A DNA stretch of 64,000 nt from Chloroflexota bacterium (GTDB taxonomy: Bacteria; Chloroflexota; Anaerolineae; Aggregatilineales; J027): assembly GCA_024434115.1 (NCBI GenBank), contig QMIT01000004.1:341073-405072 (forward strand), read 5' to 3'. The notes beneath the pieces were generated by a model. The model saw only the letters and a list, made by a program, of their open reading frames with translations, was not told the DNA's origin and searched no databases. Of the stretch, positions 26,301-35,463 are shown one piece after another. A program made the translations under genes and the position numbers. Every line of letters starts with the position of its first letter. The stretch's first letter is position 1.

Positions 26301-28493
26301 TTACGCCATACTCTGTTCGCTGTAATAGCGGATAAAGCGTTCAATGGCTTCGGGTTCCAACAGACGACCCGGCGCGGTAATGCTGTAGCTGCTGGCCCAT
26401 ACCGACCCATACACCTCGGGGTCTTGGCCTAGCGCCTCCAACAAGTAGTGGTTGGTCTCGCCCATCAAGATGTCCATCATCTCGGCAGGCTGCGCTTTGA
26501 CCGGAATTTCGATGTGAACATTTACCCAAAACTCCCCTACCCGAACATCCACAAAATCCCAATCCTGTTCACTGGCGACTTTTTGCAGCCAATAGCCGAG
26601 GGGTTCGCTGTAATCCACTAAGCGGATATTTGGCGCTTGCAATAACCACAAACACGCAAAACCCGCATAACTTCCCGGCTCGCGCACAGTCGGGCCAGTC
26701 TTCACCTCGCGCAGTCCAGCCGGTGCTTTTAGGTCGGTGGGGCGGCTGTGTTGGGTAGGGACATCTTCCTCAATAATCGTCGCTGCCTGTTCGACCCTTT
26801 CCGGTGAGGCTGGCACATGCACTTCATCCGTATGGGCGGTTTTCTCAGGAACCAGCATCAAGGCCTCGGTCAATTGGGCCACCTGCTTGCGAATCATGCG
26901 CACCGGCAAATCCCCAGAGAATACCAATGTCAGCGTCAAATCATCCACACTGCGCACGCTGAACAACAGGCATTGCCCATAACCTTCCAGATGCAGATAG
27001 CGCATTCGGGTATTATTTTCGCCCTCACGGTGCCATGCCATCAACACCGCTTCGACAATTTCGTGCCAAATATCGCTCGAAAAATTGCCCGTGCGCCCTA
27101 CTGGATAATCATGATGCGTGAGCAAAATCCCCAGCGCTGAGTTCTCTAACGAAAGCTGGGTGAGTTGTAGTGCGGCCCGTGCAATAACGTCCATCTCCCC
27201 CAACATTTCCTCCACCGCCGCCTCATCAACGCGCAGTAATTCGGTTTCAGGTAGGGTTGCATTCTGATCGGGCAGCACCATCGCCTGTGTAACGTCTTCT
27301 AGGGTGGTAGGGACTAATTCGGCCTCGTCTATCACCGTCTTCATACTGTCGGTGCTGGTCTTGGAAAGCACCGCATATAAACGTGGGTCTTGGTCACTTT
27401 CGGCTTCGGCAAGCGCTTCCAGCAGTTCCACATTAATCGGGCCAGAATCATGACTTGGCCCTTGCAGCCACTCAATTTCTTCCCGGCTCAACGGGTCGGG
27501 GATTAAATCAAATTCGGGCAGCAAAATAGGCTGAGTCACCGCGAGATAGGGCGTCGTGTCATATTCTTTCGGTTCAAATAGGTCAGGGTCTATCGGTTGG
27601 AGGCGCTCCCCTGTTTTTTCTAATAGCTCCTCAACCGTTGTTGGGACGGGATGCAGCCCCTTGAGGAGTTCGCCCAGATAAGCCCGTTCTTCTTTGGTGC
27701 GGGGTTTTAACCATGAGGGCAAGGGGCGAATTTGAGGCTGTCCGCTCTGCTGCGAAAGCTGTTCAATACGCATCAGGACTGTATCCAATGGCGTAGCTTC
27801 ATTTTCGGTAATACGCAGTGCCGCCGCCGCCATCAAGCCCGTGTTTTCGCCTGACTCTACCGCTCGATGGGATAGTGGACTGCCAGTGGATTCAGGTGAA
27901 GTGGGCAGCATTTGTTGACTTTCGTTGGCTTCATGGCCTCCCAAAATCTCCGCGACGACTGCCGGGTCTTGTAATAATTCTAGCACCCGCCCCACCGTTG
28001 CACCTTCATCAATCGGCGGTTCTGGGTCAATCGCTTGCATCATCGCGGCCTCAACCACCGTCTCGATTGGGACAACATTATCTCGGCGGATAGAAGATTC
28101 ATTGGCCTTGTTGCGTAGATTGGAGTAAAAATCATAGCCCTGCTTGATGGCGTGTTCAATCAATTGGGCTAAATCTCGTGCGACATAAGGTTTATGGGCA
28201 TATCCCTGTACATCCAACGCGGGCACACGGTCGGGGTCACTGGGCGTACTACCCGATACAATGACGGGCAAATCTGGTTGGCGTACCCGCATCCCCAAAA
28301 TGAGTTCGGCAGGATCGCCATGCTCAAGGTGCAAATCCACCACCGCAACTGAATACCGTTGTTCATCCAATGCCGAAAGGGCTGGACGTGAACGGCCCAT
28401 GGCCCGGACATCAAAATCTAGTTCCTCAAGGGCTTTTTTCAGCCGCAGAATAAACCCAATATCCGAATCTACAATCAAAACCCGCCGTGTCAT
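26301..28493 (-). CDS. Response-regulator receiver fused to a roadblock-like domain and a dead IS200/IS605 TnpA-like domain
   Basis: 730 residues from ATG 28493, with AGAGG 7 bases upstream; the longer frame has no homology. Residues 1-120 are a receiver domain with phospho-acceptor D53 in VVDLHL, S80 and K101. Residues 125-427 are acidic and low in order. Residues about 434-548 look like a roadblock/LC7 fold. Residues 608-730 align with IS200-type TnpA: the strand ending CLWL, the helix LGYWLQKVASEQ, the strand WVNVHIEIP in place of the D-H-x-H catalytic strand, then MGETNHYLLEAL, VWASSYSITAPG and EAIERFIRYYSEQ. The first His of the HUH pair is Asn and the catalytic Tyr aligns with Phe, so nicking is unlikely. 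Probably a domesticated nucleic-acid-binding module. Confidence 0.7.
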   Translation of the reverse strand: MTRRVLIVDSDIGFILRLKKALEELDFDVRAMGRSRPALSALDEQRYSVAVVDLHLEHGDPAELILGMRVRQPDLPVIVSGSTPSDPDRVPALDVQGYAHKPYVARDLAQLIEHAIKQGYDFYSNLRNKANESSIRRDNVVPIETVVEAAMMQAIDPEPPIDEGATVGRVLELLQDPAVVAEILGGHEANESQQMLPTSPESTGSPLSHRAVESGENTGLMAAAALRITENEATPLDTVLMRIEQLSQQSGQPQIRPLPSWLKPRTKEERAYLGELLKGLHPVPTTVEELLEKTGERLQPIDPDLFEPKEYDTTPYLAVTQPILLPEFDLIPDPLSREEIEWLQGPSHDSGPINVELLEALAEAESDQDPRLYAVLSKTSTDSMKTVIDEAELVPTTLEDVTQAMVLPDQNATLPETELLRVDEAAVEEMLGEMDVIARAALQLTQLSLENSALGILLTHHDYPVGRTGNFSSDIWHEIVEAVLMAWHREGENNTRMRYLHLEGYGQCLLFSVRSVDDLTLTLVFSGDLPVRMIRKQVAQLTEALMLVPEKTAHTDEVHVPASPERVEQAATIIEEDVPTQHSRPTDLKAPAGLREVKTGPTVREPGSYAGFACLWLLQAPNIRLVDYSEPLGYWLQKVASEQDWDFVDVRVGEFWVNVHIEIPVKAQPAEMMDILMGETNHYLLEALGQDPEVYGSVWASSYSITAPGRLLEPEAIERFIRYYSEQSMA

Positions 28494-28576
28494 GAATTTG
28501 CCTCTAATCACGTTCCAATAGATGCACCTCTTAGGATAGCAGAAAACTTTCGCCCCCCGCAACGAGTAGGTAAATA

Positions 28577-28622
28577 AAAATCCCCCCACCGAGCCTCGAC
28601 AGCCACTAATGGAGGGACTTTT
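28577..28622 (-). terminator. Probable terminator after solute-binding protein 1
   Basis: On the minus strand TCCCTCC pairs with GGGGGGA and is followed by a T-rich run (plus-strand 28577-28622). The stem contains one G-T pair and a long loop, so it is weaker than the others in this cluster. Confidence 0.5.
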
Positions 28623-28683
28623 CTTGCTTACACCGGGGAGAGGTAAAGCCCCTCATCCCCGGCCAAGTTTTTTGGGACTAAAA

Positions 28684-30447
28684 TTAGCCGCGAGCAGCCA
28701 ACTTGGCAGCCATATCAATGCTGTACGCACCCCAGTGAGGACCACCGAACAGGCCGTCGGTCTCAAATGGGCCAGTGTACCATGGTTTGAACAGGCTGAA
28801 GGCCGAGCGCAGGAAGATCGGCGCAATTGGGAATTCACCCTCTTCACCAAAGAATGCTTCTTCAACTTCCGCATACAGTTGTTCACGAATCGCTGGGTCA
28901 CTTTCGCGGGCCGCCTGATCAATCAGGTCGTCAACTTCGCTGCAGGGGCGAATGAAGCTGTAATCAACATTGCAGGACAGCACGTCATGCACCCAGTTGT
29001 TGGCGTCACCATAGTCAGGACCCCAGCCGAGCGTCCAAGCATTCGGACGATCTTGGGTGGGAGTATCGGCGTCAGTGACTTCCAACAGAACCGAGAATTC
29101 GAGTTGTTCGGTGTTGAACAACGCGGGATCGCAGCCAAGATATTCTTCAGCAGCGGCGGCCCAGAATTCGACCCATGTACCAGCGCCCGTGTAGGCGACG
29201 AGGTCAATATTCGGGAAGCCTTCGCAGTTGGGATAACCAGCCGCCTCGAGTTGGGCAACCGCGTATTCGGGGTTGAAACCAACACCGACTTCATTGATGG
29301 GTGGCGCACCAGCCATGCCGGGCGGGGTGAAGTGAATCATCGGCACACCACGACCACCACGAATTTGTTCTACAAACGCGGTGCGGTCAATGATGGCGCT
29401 GAAGGCACGGCGGGCGTTCACATTGTCGAACGGCGCTTTGTCATGGGCATAGCCGAAATAGAACACGGCGAGGTCGAAGATTTGCAAAACTTGTTGAGAC
29501 AACACTGGGTCACTCAACACGTTTTGGATTTCAGCAGTGGGTACGGCAGTCGCATCCAGTTGGTTGTCAAGGAAGAGGGCATACGTCGTGCCGCCGTCTT
29601 CAATGATGGTCTGGTTGATGACTTCGATGTTGCCGGTGCCGCTGAACAGGTCAGCCGGGGTGGCTTCATTACGCACAAACACGCGGCGCACACCACGTGT
29701 AATTTCGTCCACGAAGAATGGGCCATTGGTGATGATGTTGCCGGGGGCAGTCCATTCGTCACCGAATTCTTCAATGGCTTCTTGTGGCACAGGGCGGATC
29801 ATCCACATGGGGGTCATGGACAGGAAGAAACCAGCCGCGAATTGCAGTTCAACTACGACGGTGGTGTCATCCGGGGCGCTGACCTTGGTGGTGTCGCCGA
29901 AGACGAGGTCATCGGTGGCGACGTCAGAGGAGGTCTGATTCACGACATCGCAGCCCGCAATTACAGTGGCGGCAATCGAGCCATAGTAGCTGCCCAAACG
30001 GGGGTCACAGGCACGCTTCATGCCATACACAAAGTCACCCGCAACAACAGGGCGCACGACGGTGGCGGTATCGCTCGCCGGGTCCCATTGCATCCAGTTG
30101 ACATCGGTGCGGAGGTTGAACGTCCAAGTCAAACCATCGGCGCTGGCTTCCCAAGTCGTTGCCAGTTCGGGGGTAACCGCACTGGTGATTGGGTCATAGT
30201 TGGTCAGGCCGAGGAACAGATTTTCAATAGGGGCAATCGAGACAGTGTCAGTCGCCTGTGCCGGGTCGAGCGAGCTAATTTCGCTGCTGTCGGCGGTGTC
30301 GCGGGTGACAGGTTCATCCTGACGATATTGAGCGGTAATGGTAATCTCGCTGTCGGCAGCGGCGGCAAAGCCGGTCGGCAGGAGGGCAACCACCATCGTC
30401 AGCACCACGGCGACGACTGGGATCATCCGAAAGACTTTCTTTGACAT
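28684..30447 (-). CDS. Family-5 (peptide-type) solute-binding protein, array copy 1
   Basis: 587 residues from ATG 30447, with GGAGGAG 8 bases upstream. A Sec signal peptide (RMIPVVAVVLTMVVALLP, cleavage near FAAA) has no lipobox cysteine. The body is the SBP_bac_5 fold: TWTFNLRTDVNW near the start, the hinge and ligand-binding regions, and PNAWTLGWGPDYGDANNW near the C-terminus. Six cysteines (in ACDPRL, GCDVVN, NCEGFP, GCDPAL, LSCNVD, RPCSEV) recur at the same places in all six paralogues, suggesting three disulfides. It would bind oligopeptides or similar solutes outside the membrane for an ABC importer, but no permease or ATPase is encoded in this window. Most downstream member of the array. 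Confidence 0.85.
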   Translation of the reverse strand: MSKKVFRMIPVVAVVLTMVVALLPTGFAAAADSEITITAQYRQDEPVTRDTADSSEISSLDPAQATDTVSIAPIENLFLGLTNYDPITSAVTPELATTWEASADGLTWTFNLRTDVNWMQWDPASDTATVVRPVVAGDFVYGMKRACDPRLGSYYGSIAATVIAGCDVVNQTSSDVATDDLVFGDTTKVSAPDDTTVVVELQFAAGFFLSMTPMWMIRPVPQEAIEEFGDEWTAPGNIITNGPFFVDEITRGVRRVFVRNEATPADLFSGTGNIEVINQTIIEDGGTTYALFLDNQLDATAVPTAEIQNVLSDPVLSQQVLQIFDLAVFYFGYAHDKAPFDNVNARRAFSAIIDRTAFVEQIRGGRGVPMIHFTPPGMAGAPPINEVGVGFNPEYAVAQLEAAGYPNCEGFPNIDLVAYTGAGTWVEFWAAAAEEYLGCDPALFNTEQLEFSVLLEVTDADTPTQDRPNAWTLGWGPDYGDANNWVHDVLSCNVDYSFIRPCSEVDDLIDQAARESDPAIREQLYAEVEEAFFGEEGEFPIAPIFLRSAFSLFKPWYTGPFETDGLFGGPHWGAYSIDMAAKLAARG

Positions 30448-30501
30448 TTTTAAGCTCCTCCTAGAGAGCATCTTAAAACTTTTTATGTATTCAACTCATC
30501 A

Positions 30502-30530
30502 TTTGTCCGGCCTTCTGCCCCGGCAGCATG
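30502..30530 (-). promoter_or_regulatory. Conserved 5' leader motif, copy 1
   Basis: On the plus strand TTTGTCCGG, a 5-base gap, TGCCCCGG then AGCATG. Nearly the same string occurs at 34921-34950, at a similar distance (55-56 bases) upstream of copy 3. The CCGG blocks can pair with each other. Role unknown. Confidence 0.45.
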
Positions 30531-30990
30531 GGTAAGGCGTCGAGTGCGGCTGTTGCTCCTTTCTTAAAATACGTGGCATTTGGCTTCCAATGCGTTGTAC
30601 ATACTTACTTGCCAGGACAAGTCAAGAATACAACCAGTTGGGTTGGGGACTCTTTGTGGAGAAAGGGAGCGTAGTGGGGAATGGGAATGGAAAGAGGGCA
30701 ACAAGCTGTCCCCGCAATTCCAAAATGAACTTTCCATGGCCCCATCAAAATAACTATTTCTCACAAAAGTAGGAAGCACAAGTCCACTAAATTTAAATTT
30801 GTACTACAGGACTCACTCGATGCTGATACAAATTATAGCGATGTACACCGCTAGAATGCAAATGGTTCGCCAGATTAGAAATTTTTAATCTTGATCGTTT
30901 TTTAATAAAAGGTTTAATTCAAGCCATAAACCAAATAATGTGAAGATTTCTTTTACATCAACCTTGCTGCTTTAATGAGAGCATAGTGAA

Positions 30991-31026
30991 TAAAAATCCC
31001 CTCCACCAATCAATGGCGAGGGGATT
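30991..31026 (-). terminator. Intrinsic terminator after solute-binding protein 2
   Basis: AATCCCCTC (30995-31003) pairs with GAGGGGATT (31018-31026); read on the minus strand it is followed by TTTTTATT. Confidence 0.85.
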
Positions 31027-31070
31027 GTAGGTGAGATAAACCCACCCGTTATTATTTTTAGTTGGATTGG

Positions 31071-32849
31071 TTATTCACCACGCGCCGCTAACTTGGCCGC
31101 CATATCAATGCTGTACGCACCCCAATGTGGGCCACCAAATAGCCCGTCGCTTTCAAATGGGCCAGTATACCAAGACTTAATCAAATTGAAGCTCGTATCC
31201 ATGAAGATAGGCGCGATGGGGTAGTCCCCATCTGGCCCAAAGAAAGCCTCTTCAATTTCGGCATACAGTTGATCGCGCACCGTCGGGTCAGATTCACGTG
31301 CCGCCTCGTTAATGAGGTCATCTACTTCGGTGCAAGAGCGCATAAAGGCATTATCGGCGGTGCAAGACAACACATCATTCACCCAATTGTTGGCGTCGCC
31401 ATAATCTGGCCCCCATCCCAACGTCCAAGCGTTCGGACGGTCTTGGGTTGGTGTATCGGCATCAATGATCTCTAACAGCACGGAAAATTCAAGCTGCTCG
31501 ACATTAAACAAAGAGGGGTCACAGCCGAGATACTCCTCAGCAGCAGCAGCCCAAAAATCCGCCCAATTGCCAGCGCCGGTATAAGTTGCCATATTGACGT
31601 TCGGAAAGCCTTCACAGTTGGGGTAGCCCGCTGCTTCCATTTCGGCCTTCGCATATTCGGGGTCAAACCCGACACCAATTTCGTTGATAGGCGGCGCATG
31701 AGCCATACCGGGTGGAGTGAAGTGAATCATGGGAATGGCGCTGCCACCCAAGACCTGATCAATGAAGGCTTGCCGGTCAATCACCGCTCCAAAAGCACGC
31801 CGCGCGTGTTCATTATCGAACGGTGCCTTGTCATGACCAAAAGCGAAATAGAACACCGAGAGGGCAAAAATCTGAATCACCTCTTGGGAAAGTTCAGGAT
31901 CCCCCAAAATATTTTGCAGTTCCGCCGAAGGTACCCCAGAGGCATCTAGTTGATTATTGAGATAGAGCGAATAGATGGTGCCGCCGTCTTCAATGACCTG
32001 CTGATTGATGATCTCAATATTGCCCGTGCCGCTAAACAGGTCGGCGGGTAGGTTTTCATTACGGATGAACACACGTCGCACACCACGAGTCAGTTCATCT
32101 ACGACATAGGGGCCATTCGTCACAATGTTACCGGGGGCCGTCCATTCATCACCGAATTCCTCAATGACTTCCTGTGGCACGGCACGCAGCATCCACATGG
32201 GGGTCATCGAGAAGAAAAAGCCCGCTGCAAATTGCAATTGGACTACGAGTGTTGTGTCATCGGGCGCACTTACAGCAATGGTATCGCCATAAACCAGATC
32301 ATCCGTCACCAACTCACTGGGTGTCTGATTAACCACATCACAACCCTTGATAACCTTCGCGGAGATCGTGCCATAGTAACCACCGAGACGGGGGTCGCAG
32401 CCGCGTTTAATGCCATACACAAAATCGCTTGCTACCACCGGACGAACAATGGTTGCACTGTCACTGGCCGGGTCCCATCGCAGCCAATTGACATCGGTCC
32501 GCAGGTTGAACGTCCATGTCACATTGTCGGGCGCAATCGTCCATGAGGAAGCCACTTCCGGATTGACCGCACTGGTAATCGGGTCGTAGTCCGTCAGGCC
32601 GAGAAATAGATTCTCGATAGGGGCAATCGAAACTTGATCCGAAGCAATCTGTGGGTCGAGGGAGCTAATCTCGCTGCTTGCCGCCGTGTCACGCTGCACG
32701 GGGACATCTTGGCGATAGAGCGCCACTACTGTGACTTCCGCATCGCTAGCAGATGCGAAACCGACGGGCAACATTGCCACGACTAGCGCCAACACCAGTA
32801 ATGAGGCTGGCATTAGGCTAATCACTCTTTTTACCACTTTTCTATTCAT
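31071..32849 (-). CDS. Family-5 solute-binding protein, array copy 2
   Basis: 592 residues from ATG 32849, with GAGGAGAG upstream. Signal peptide VISLMPASLLVLALVVAML with cleavage near FASAS and no lipobox. It is collinear with copy 1 over its full length, including the six shared cysteines, the TWTFNLRTDVNW start motif and the GGPHWGAYSIDMAAKLAARGE end. Differences cluster in the segment around 250-330, which lies in the ligand-facing domain of this fold, so the copies may differ in specificity. It is flanked by its own terminator and a 249-base upstream spacer; expression independent of neighbours is likely. Confidence 0.85.
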   Translation of the reverse strand: MNRKVVKRVISLMPASLLVLALVVAMLPVGFASASDAEVTVVALYRQDVPVQRDTAASSEISSLDPQIASDQVSIAPIENLFLGLTDYDPITSAVNPEVASSWTIAPDNVTWTFNLRTDVNWLRWDPASDSATIVRPVVASDFVYGIKRGCDPRLGGYYGTISAKVIKGCDVVNQTPSELVTDDLVYGDTIAVSAPDDTTLVVQLQFAAGFFFSMTPMWMLRAVPQEVIEEFGDEWTAPGNIVTNGPYVVDELTRGVRRVFIRNENLPADLFSGTGNIEIINQQVIEDGGTIYSLYLNNQLDASGVPSAELQNILGDPELSQEVIQIFALSVFYFAFGHDKAPFDNEHARRAFGAVIDRQAFIDQVLGGSAIPMIHFTPPGMAHAPPINEIGVGFDPEYAKAEMEAAGYPNCEGFPNVNMATYTGAGNWADFWAAAAEEYLGCDPSLFNVEQLEFSVLLEIIDADTPTQDRPNAWTLGWGPDYGDANNWVNDVLSCTADNAFMRSCTEVDDLINEAARESDPTVRDQLYAEIEEAFFGPDGDYPIAPIFMDTSFNLIKSWYTGPFESDGLFGGPHWGAYSIDMAAKLAARGE

Positions 32850-32985
32850 AGGTTCTCTCCTCAAATCAATTACTATTCAATAGAAGCATGAAAAATTGTA
32901 CTGAATACCCTGTTTTGGCACAAAAGGTTCAGTTCGTTTAAAATTTTCTCATAAAAGTGAAAAACTCTAGCCCCTCCCCAAAAAC

Positions 32986-33082
32986 ACAAATCCCCCCGGT
33001 GCAGCAAATCTCGCGCGGAGGGATCGGCGGTTAGAGTCCCCTACCCTGCCGTCATCATCTACGGGCGATGGCAGGGTTAGGG
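32986..33082 (-). terminator. Tandem hairpins after solute-binding protein 3
   Basis: Two hairpins follow the minus-strand stop at 33099. The first met, TACCCTGCC (33042-33050) with GGCAGGGTTA (33070-33079), has a long strong stem. The second, TCCCCCCG (32991-32998) with CGGAGGGA (33016-33023), is followed by T-rich sequence on the minus strand. Confidence 0.7.
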
Positions 33083-33098
33083 AATCACTTAGTTCAGT

Positions 33099-34865
33099 TT
33101 ATTCACCACGTGCTGCCAATTTCGCAGCCATGTCAATGTTGTAGGCACCCCAGTGAGCGCCACCAAACAGACCGTCGCTCTCAAATGGGCCGCTGTACCA
33201 CGGTTTCACCAATGTGAAGAACGAACGTAGATAGATCGGGGCAATTGGGTATTCACCTTCTGCGCCAAAGAACGATTCTTCGATCTCGGCATACAGTTGG
33301 TCGCGTACCGCTGGGTCACTTTCGGCAGCGGCCTGATTGATCAGGTCGTCTACTTCGGTGCAGGGACGCAGGAAGGCGTTGTCCGAGGTGCAGGACAACA
33401 CATCGTTCACCCAGTTGTTGGCGTCACCATAGTCGGGACCCCAGCCGAGCGTCCAAGCATTCGGACGATCCTGCGTGGGAGTGTTGGGATCAACAATTTC
33501 CAACAACACGGAGAATTCAAGTTGTTCAACATTCAACAACGACGGGTCACAGCCGAGATATTCTTCAGCCGCAGCCGCCCAGAAGTCCGTCCATGTACCA
33601 GCACCCTGATAAGCGACCATGTCAATCGCCGGGAAGCCTTCGCAGTTGGGATAACCCGCCGCTTCCATTTCGGCAACGGCGTATTCTGGGTCAAACCCAA
33701 CGCCGATTTCATTGATGGCCGGGGCATGAGCCATGCCGGGCGGGGTGAAATGAATCATCGGCACACCACGACCAGCCAACACCTGTTCAATGAACGCTTG
33801 GCGGTCAATGATGGCGCTGAAAGCACGACGTGCGTGAACATTGTCAAAGGGGGCTTTGTCATGACCAAAACCGAAATAGAACACGGTCAGGTCGAATATT
33901 TGCAGCACTTCTTGGGACAATGTGGGGTCAGACAACACGTTTTGGATTTCTGCCGCAGGCACACCGGAGCTATCAAGTTGACTGTTTTGATACAGCGCAT
34001 AGATTGTACCGGCGTCTTCAATCACGGTGGTGTTGATGACTTCTACATTGCCAGTCCCACTGAACAGATCAGCAGGCAAGGCTTCGTTGCGAACATACAC
34101 ACGACGCACACCACGAGTAATTTCTTGCACAAAGAATGGGCCGTTCGACACGATATTGCCGGGGGCGGTCCATTCGTCACCGAATTCTTCAATGACTTCT
34201 TGTGGAACAGCACGAAGCATCCACATGGGGGTCATGGAGAAGAAATAACCAGCGGCGAATTGCAGTTCGACCACGAGTGTCACGTCATCGGGGGCGCTGA
34301 CGGCAATGGTTTCACCGTAAACGAGATCATCCGTGACGTTTTCGGCAACTGTTTGGTTGACCACATCGCAGCCCTTGATAACCTTAGCGGAAATCGTACC
34401 GTAATAACCACCCAAACGGGGGTCGCAGCCGCGCTTAATGCCATAGACAAGATCACCTGCCACCACCGGGCGCACGACAGCGGCGGTTTCGGTTGCCGGG
34501 TCATAGCGCATCCAATTGACATCACTGCGCAGGTTGAACGTCCATACCAAACCGTCGGCGCTCACTTCCCATGAAGTCGCCAATTCGGGGTTAATCGCGC
34601 TGGTGATTGGGTCATAGTCTGTCAGGCCCAAAAACAAATTTTCAACCGGGATGATTGAAACGCTGTCCGAAATGATCGCTGGGTCAAGGGAGCTAATTTC
34701 ACTCTGGCTTGCCCCGTCAATCGTAACAGGCGTATCCTGACGATATTGGGCCACAACGGTAACAGTGGCATCTTCCGCAGCCGCAAAGCCCGTCGGAAGT
34801 AATGCAACCACCAGTGTCAGCACAATCGCTGCGACTGGGATGAGTCGAAAAGTGGATTTAGACAT
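33099..34865 (-). CDS. Family-5 solute-binding protein, array copy 3
   Basis: 588 residues from ATG 34865, with AGGAGG upstream. Signal peptide RLIPVAAIVLTLVVALLP, cleavage near FAAA, no lipobox. It shares the first residues (MSK-x-x-F-R-x-I-P-V), the full fold and the six cysteines with copy 1, and also a 5' leader motif, so copies 1 and 3 probably arose from one duplication that included the leader. A good minus-strand promoter is placed about 330 bases upstream. A long open frame on the opposite strand is a reading-frame shadow. Binding specificity is unknown. Confidence 0.85.
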   Translation of the reverse strand: MSKSTFRLIPVAAIVLTLVVALLPTGFAAAEDATVTVVAQYRQDTPVTIDGASQSEISSLDPAIISDSVSIIPVENLFLGLTDYDPITSAINPELATSWEVSADGLVWTFNLRSDVNWMRYDPATETAAVVRPVVAGDLVYGIKRGCDPRLGGYYGTISAKVIKGCDVVNQTVAENVTDDLVYGETIAVSAPDDVTLVVELQFAAGYFFSMTPMWMLRAVPQEVIEEFGDEWTAPGNIVSNGPFFVQEITRGVRRVYVRNEALPADLFSGTGNVEVINTTVIEDAGTIYALYQNSQLDSSGVPAAEIQNVLSDPTLSQEVLQIFDLTVFYFGFGHDKAPFDNVHARRAFSAIIDRQAFIEQVLAGRGVPMIHFTPPGMAHAPAINEIGVGFDPEYAVAEMEAAGYPNCEGFPAIDMVAYQGAGTWTDFWAAAAEEYLGCDPSLLNVEQLEFSVLLEIVDPNTPTQDRPNAWTLGWGPDYGDANNWVNDVLSCTSDNAFLRPCTEVDDLINQAAAESDPAVRDQLYAEIEESFFGAEGEYPIAPIYLRSFFTLVKPWYSGPFESDGLFGGAHWGAYNIDMAAKLAARGE

Positions 34866-34920
34866 TTTGGCCCCTCCTGGAGAGCGCAATTTATCTTAAG
34901 AATCGAATTTTTTGGGTGGG

Positions 34921-34950
34921 TTTGTCCGGTCAATTGCCCCGGAAAGCATG
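34921..34950 (-). promoter_or_regulatory. Conserved 5' leader motif, copy 3
   Basis: TTTGTCCGG, then TTGCCCCGG and AGCATG on the plus strand, matching 30502-30530. Confidence 0.45.
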
Positions 34951-35194
34951 TCGAAAGTTGAAAGGGTGGCGGCATAGATCTCTCCTGATTATGAATGGGC
35001 CTCGCATCGGGTGAGGTTTTACACAACATATACATAGGGGGCAGTTTGGAAGTTCAAGGAAATTTTGAGGGAATCGCATCGAGCGAATTCGGTTCCTAGA
35101 AACAAGCCTTGTTTCCAAACCGCACACCCGTCAAGTGAATTGCAGGGCAACCCAATGGGATGTTGTTAAAAACTCACTGATGCCATTAATGAAG

Positions 35195-35222
35195 ATTATA
35201 GGAAGGGTTCACCTATTGTCGA
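35195..35222 (-). promoter_or_regulatory. Sigma-A promoter of solute-binding protein 3
   Basis: On the minus strand TCGACA (35222-35217), a 16-base spacer and TATAAT (35200-35195). It predicts a leader of about 320 bases. Confidence 0.6.
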
Positions 35223-35308
35223 GAAATATCAGAGATTTCTAACGTCTCTATGGTTTTGTTAAATCGTCGAACCAGATGCAATTTTCGGGCGTACATGCAA
35301 TTAGAAAT

Positions 35309-35341
35309 AAAAAGAGGGTTTGCCAGGACAGCCCTCTTTTT
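35309..35341 (-). terminator. Intrinsic terminator after solute-binding protein 4
   Basis: AAAAAGAGGG (35309-35318) pairs with CCCTCTTTTT (35332-35341). The loop contains GCCAGGACA, also found in the terminator loop after copy 5. Confidence 0.85.
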
Positions 35342-35463
35342 GCCCCATAAAAGGCAAAAGGAGTAGGTGTGTTATGTCCCTACTCCTCCTCAATTACAGT
35401 GCTGGGGCCTGCCTGTCCAATGTCAGGCTAAAGTTCCGAGCATTCCAGCCATCAGCGTTGTGG

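Larger units (their letters stand above)
30448..31070. other. Long leader of solute-binding protein 1 and upstream terminator region
   Basis: 623 bases. A minus-strand TATAAT (30837-30832) is a possible -10 with a poor -35, giving a leader of about 380 bases. In the leader are a small hairpin at 30609-30624 whose loop carries GCCAGGACA and a motif (30502-30530) shared with the leader of copy 3. The terminator of copy 2 lies at 30991-31026. No gene seen. Confidence 0.5.
34866..35463. other. Leader and promoter region of solute-binding protein 3; terminators of copy 4
   Basis: 598 bases without a gene. From copy 4 outward it contains a hairpin GGAGTAGG/CCTACTCC (35360-35387), the terminator at 35309-35341, the copy 3 promoter at 35195-35222 and the shared leader motif at 34921-34950. 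Confidence 0.55.

Noticed and set aside
26301-26700. The TnpA-like segment as a complete IS200/IS605 insertion.
   Set aside because: It is in frame with a receiver gene that starts 1.8 kb upstream, has no hairpin ends or TnpB, and lacks catalytic residues.
28623-28670. A second hairpin (GGGG-GAGG with CCTC-CCCC) just after solute-binding protein 1 as a riboswitch or separate terminator.
   Set aside because: No T-run on the minus strand directly after it; likely part of the 3' end structure together with the weaker terminator.
28609-30444. A 611-codon open frame on the plus strand opposite solute-binding protein 1, and similar long frames opposite copies 3 and 5.
   Set aside because: They are antisense to well-supported genes with signal peptides and conserved cysteines, show no fold or signal, and repeat in parallel paralogues simply because the codon bias does.
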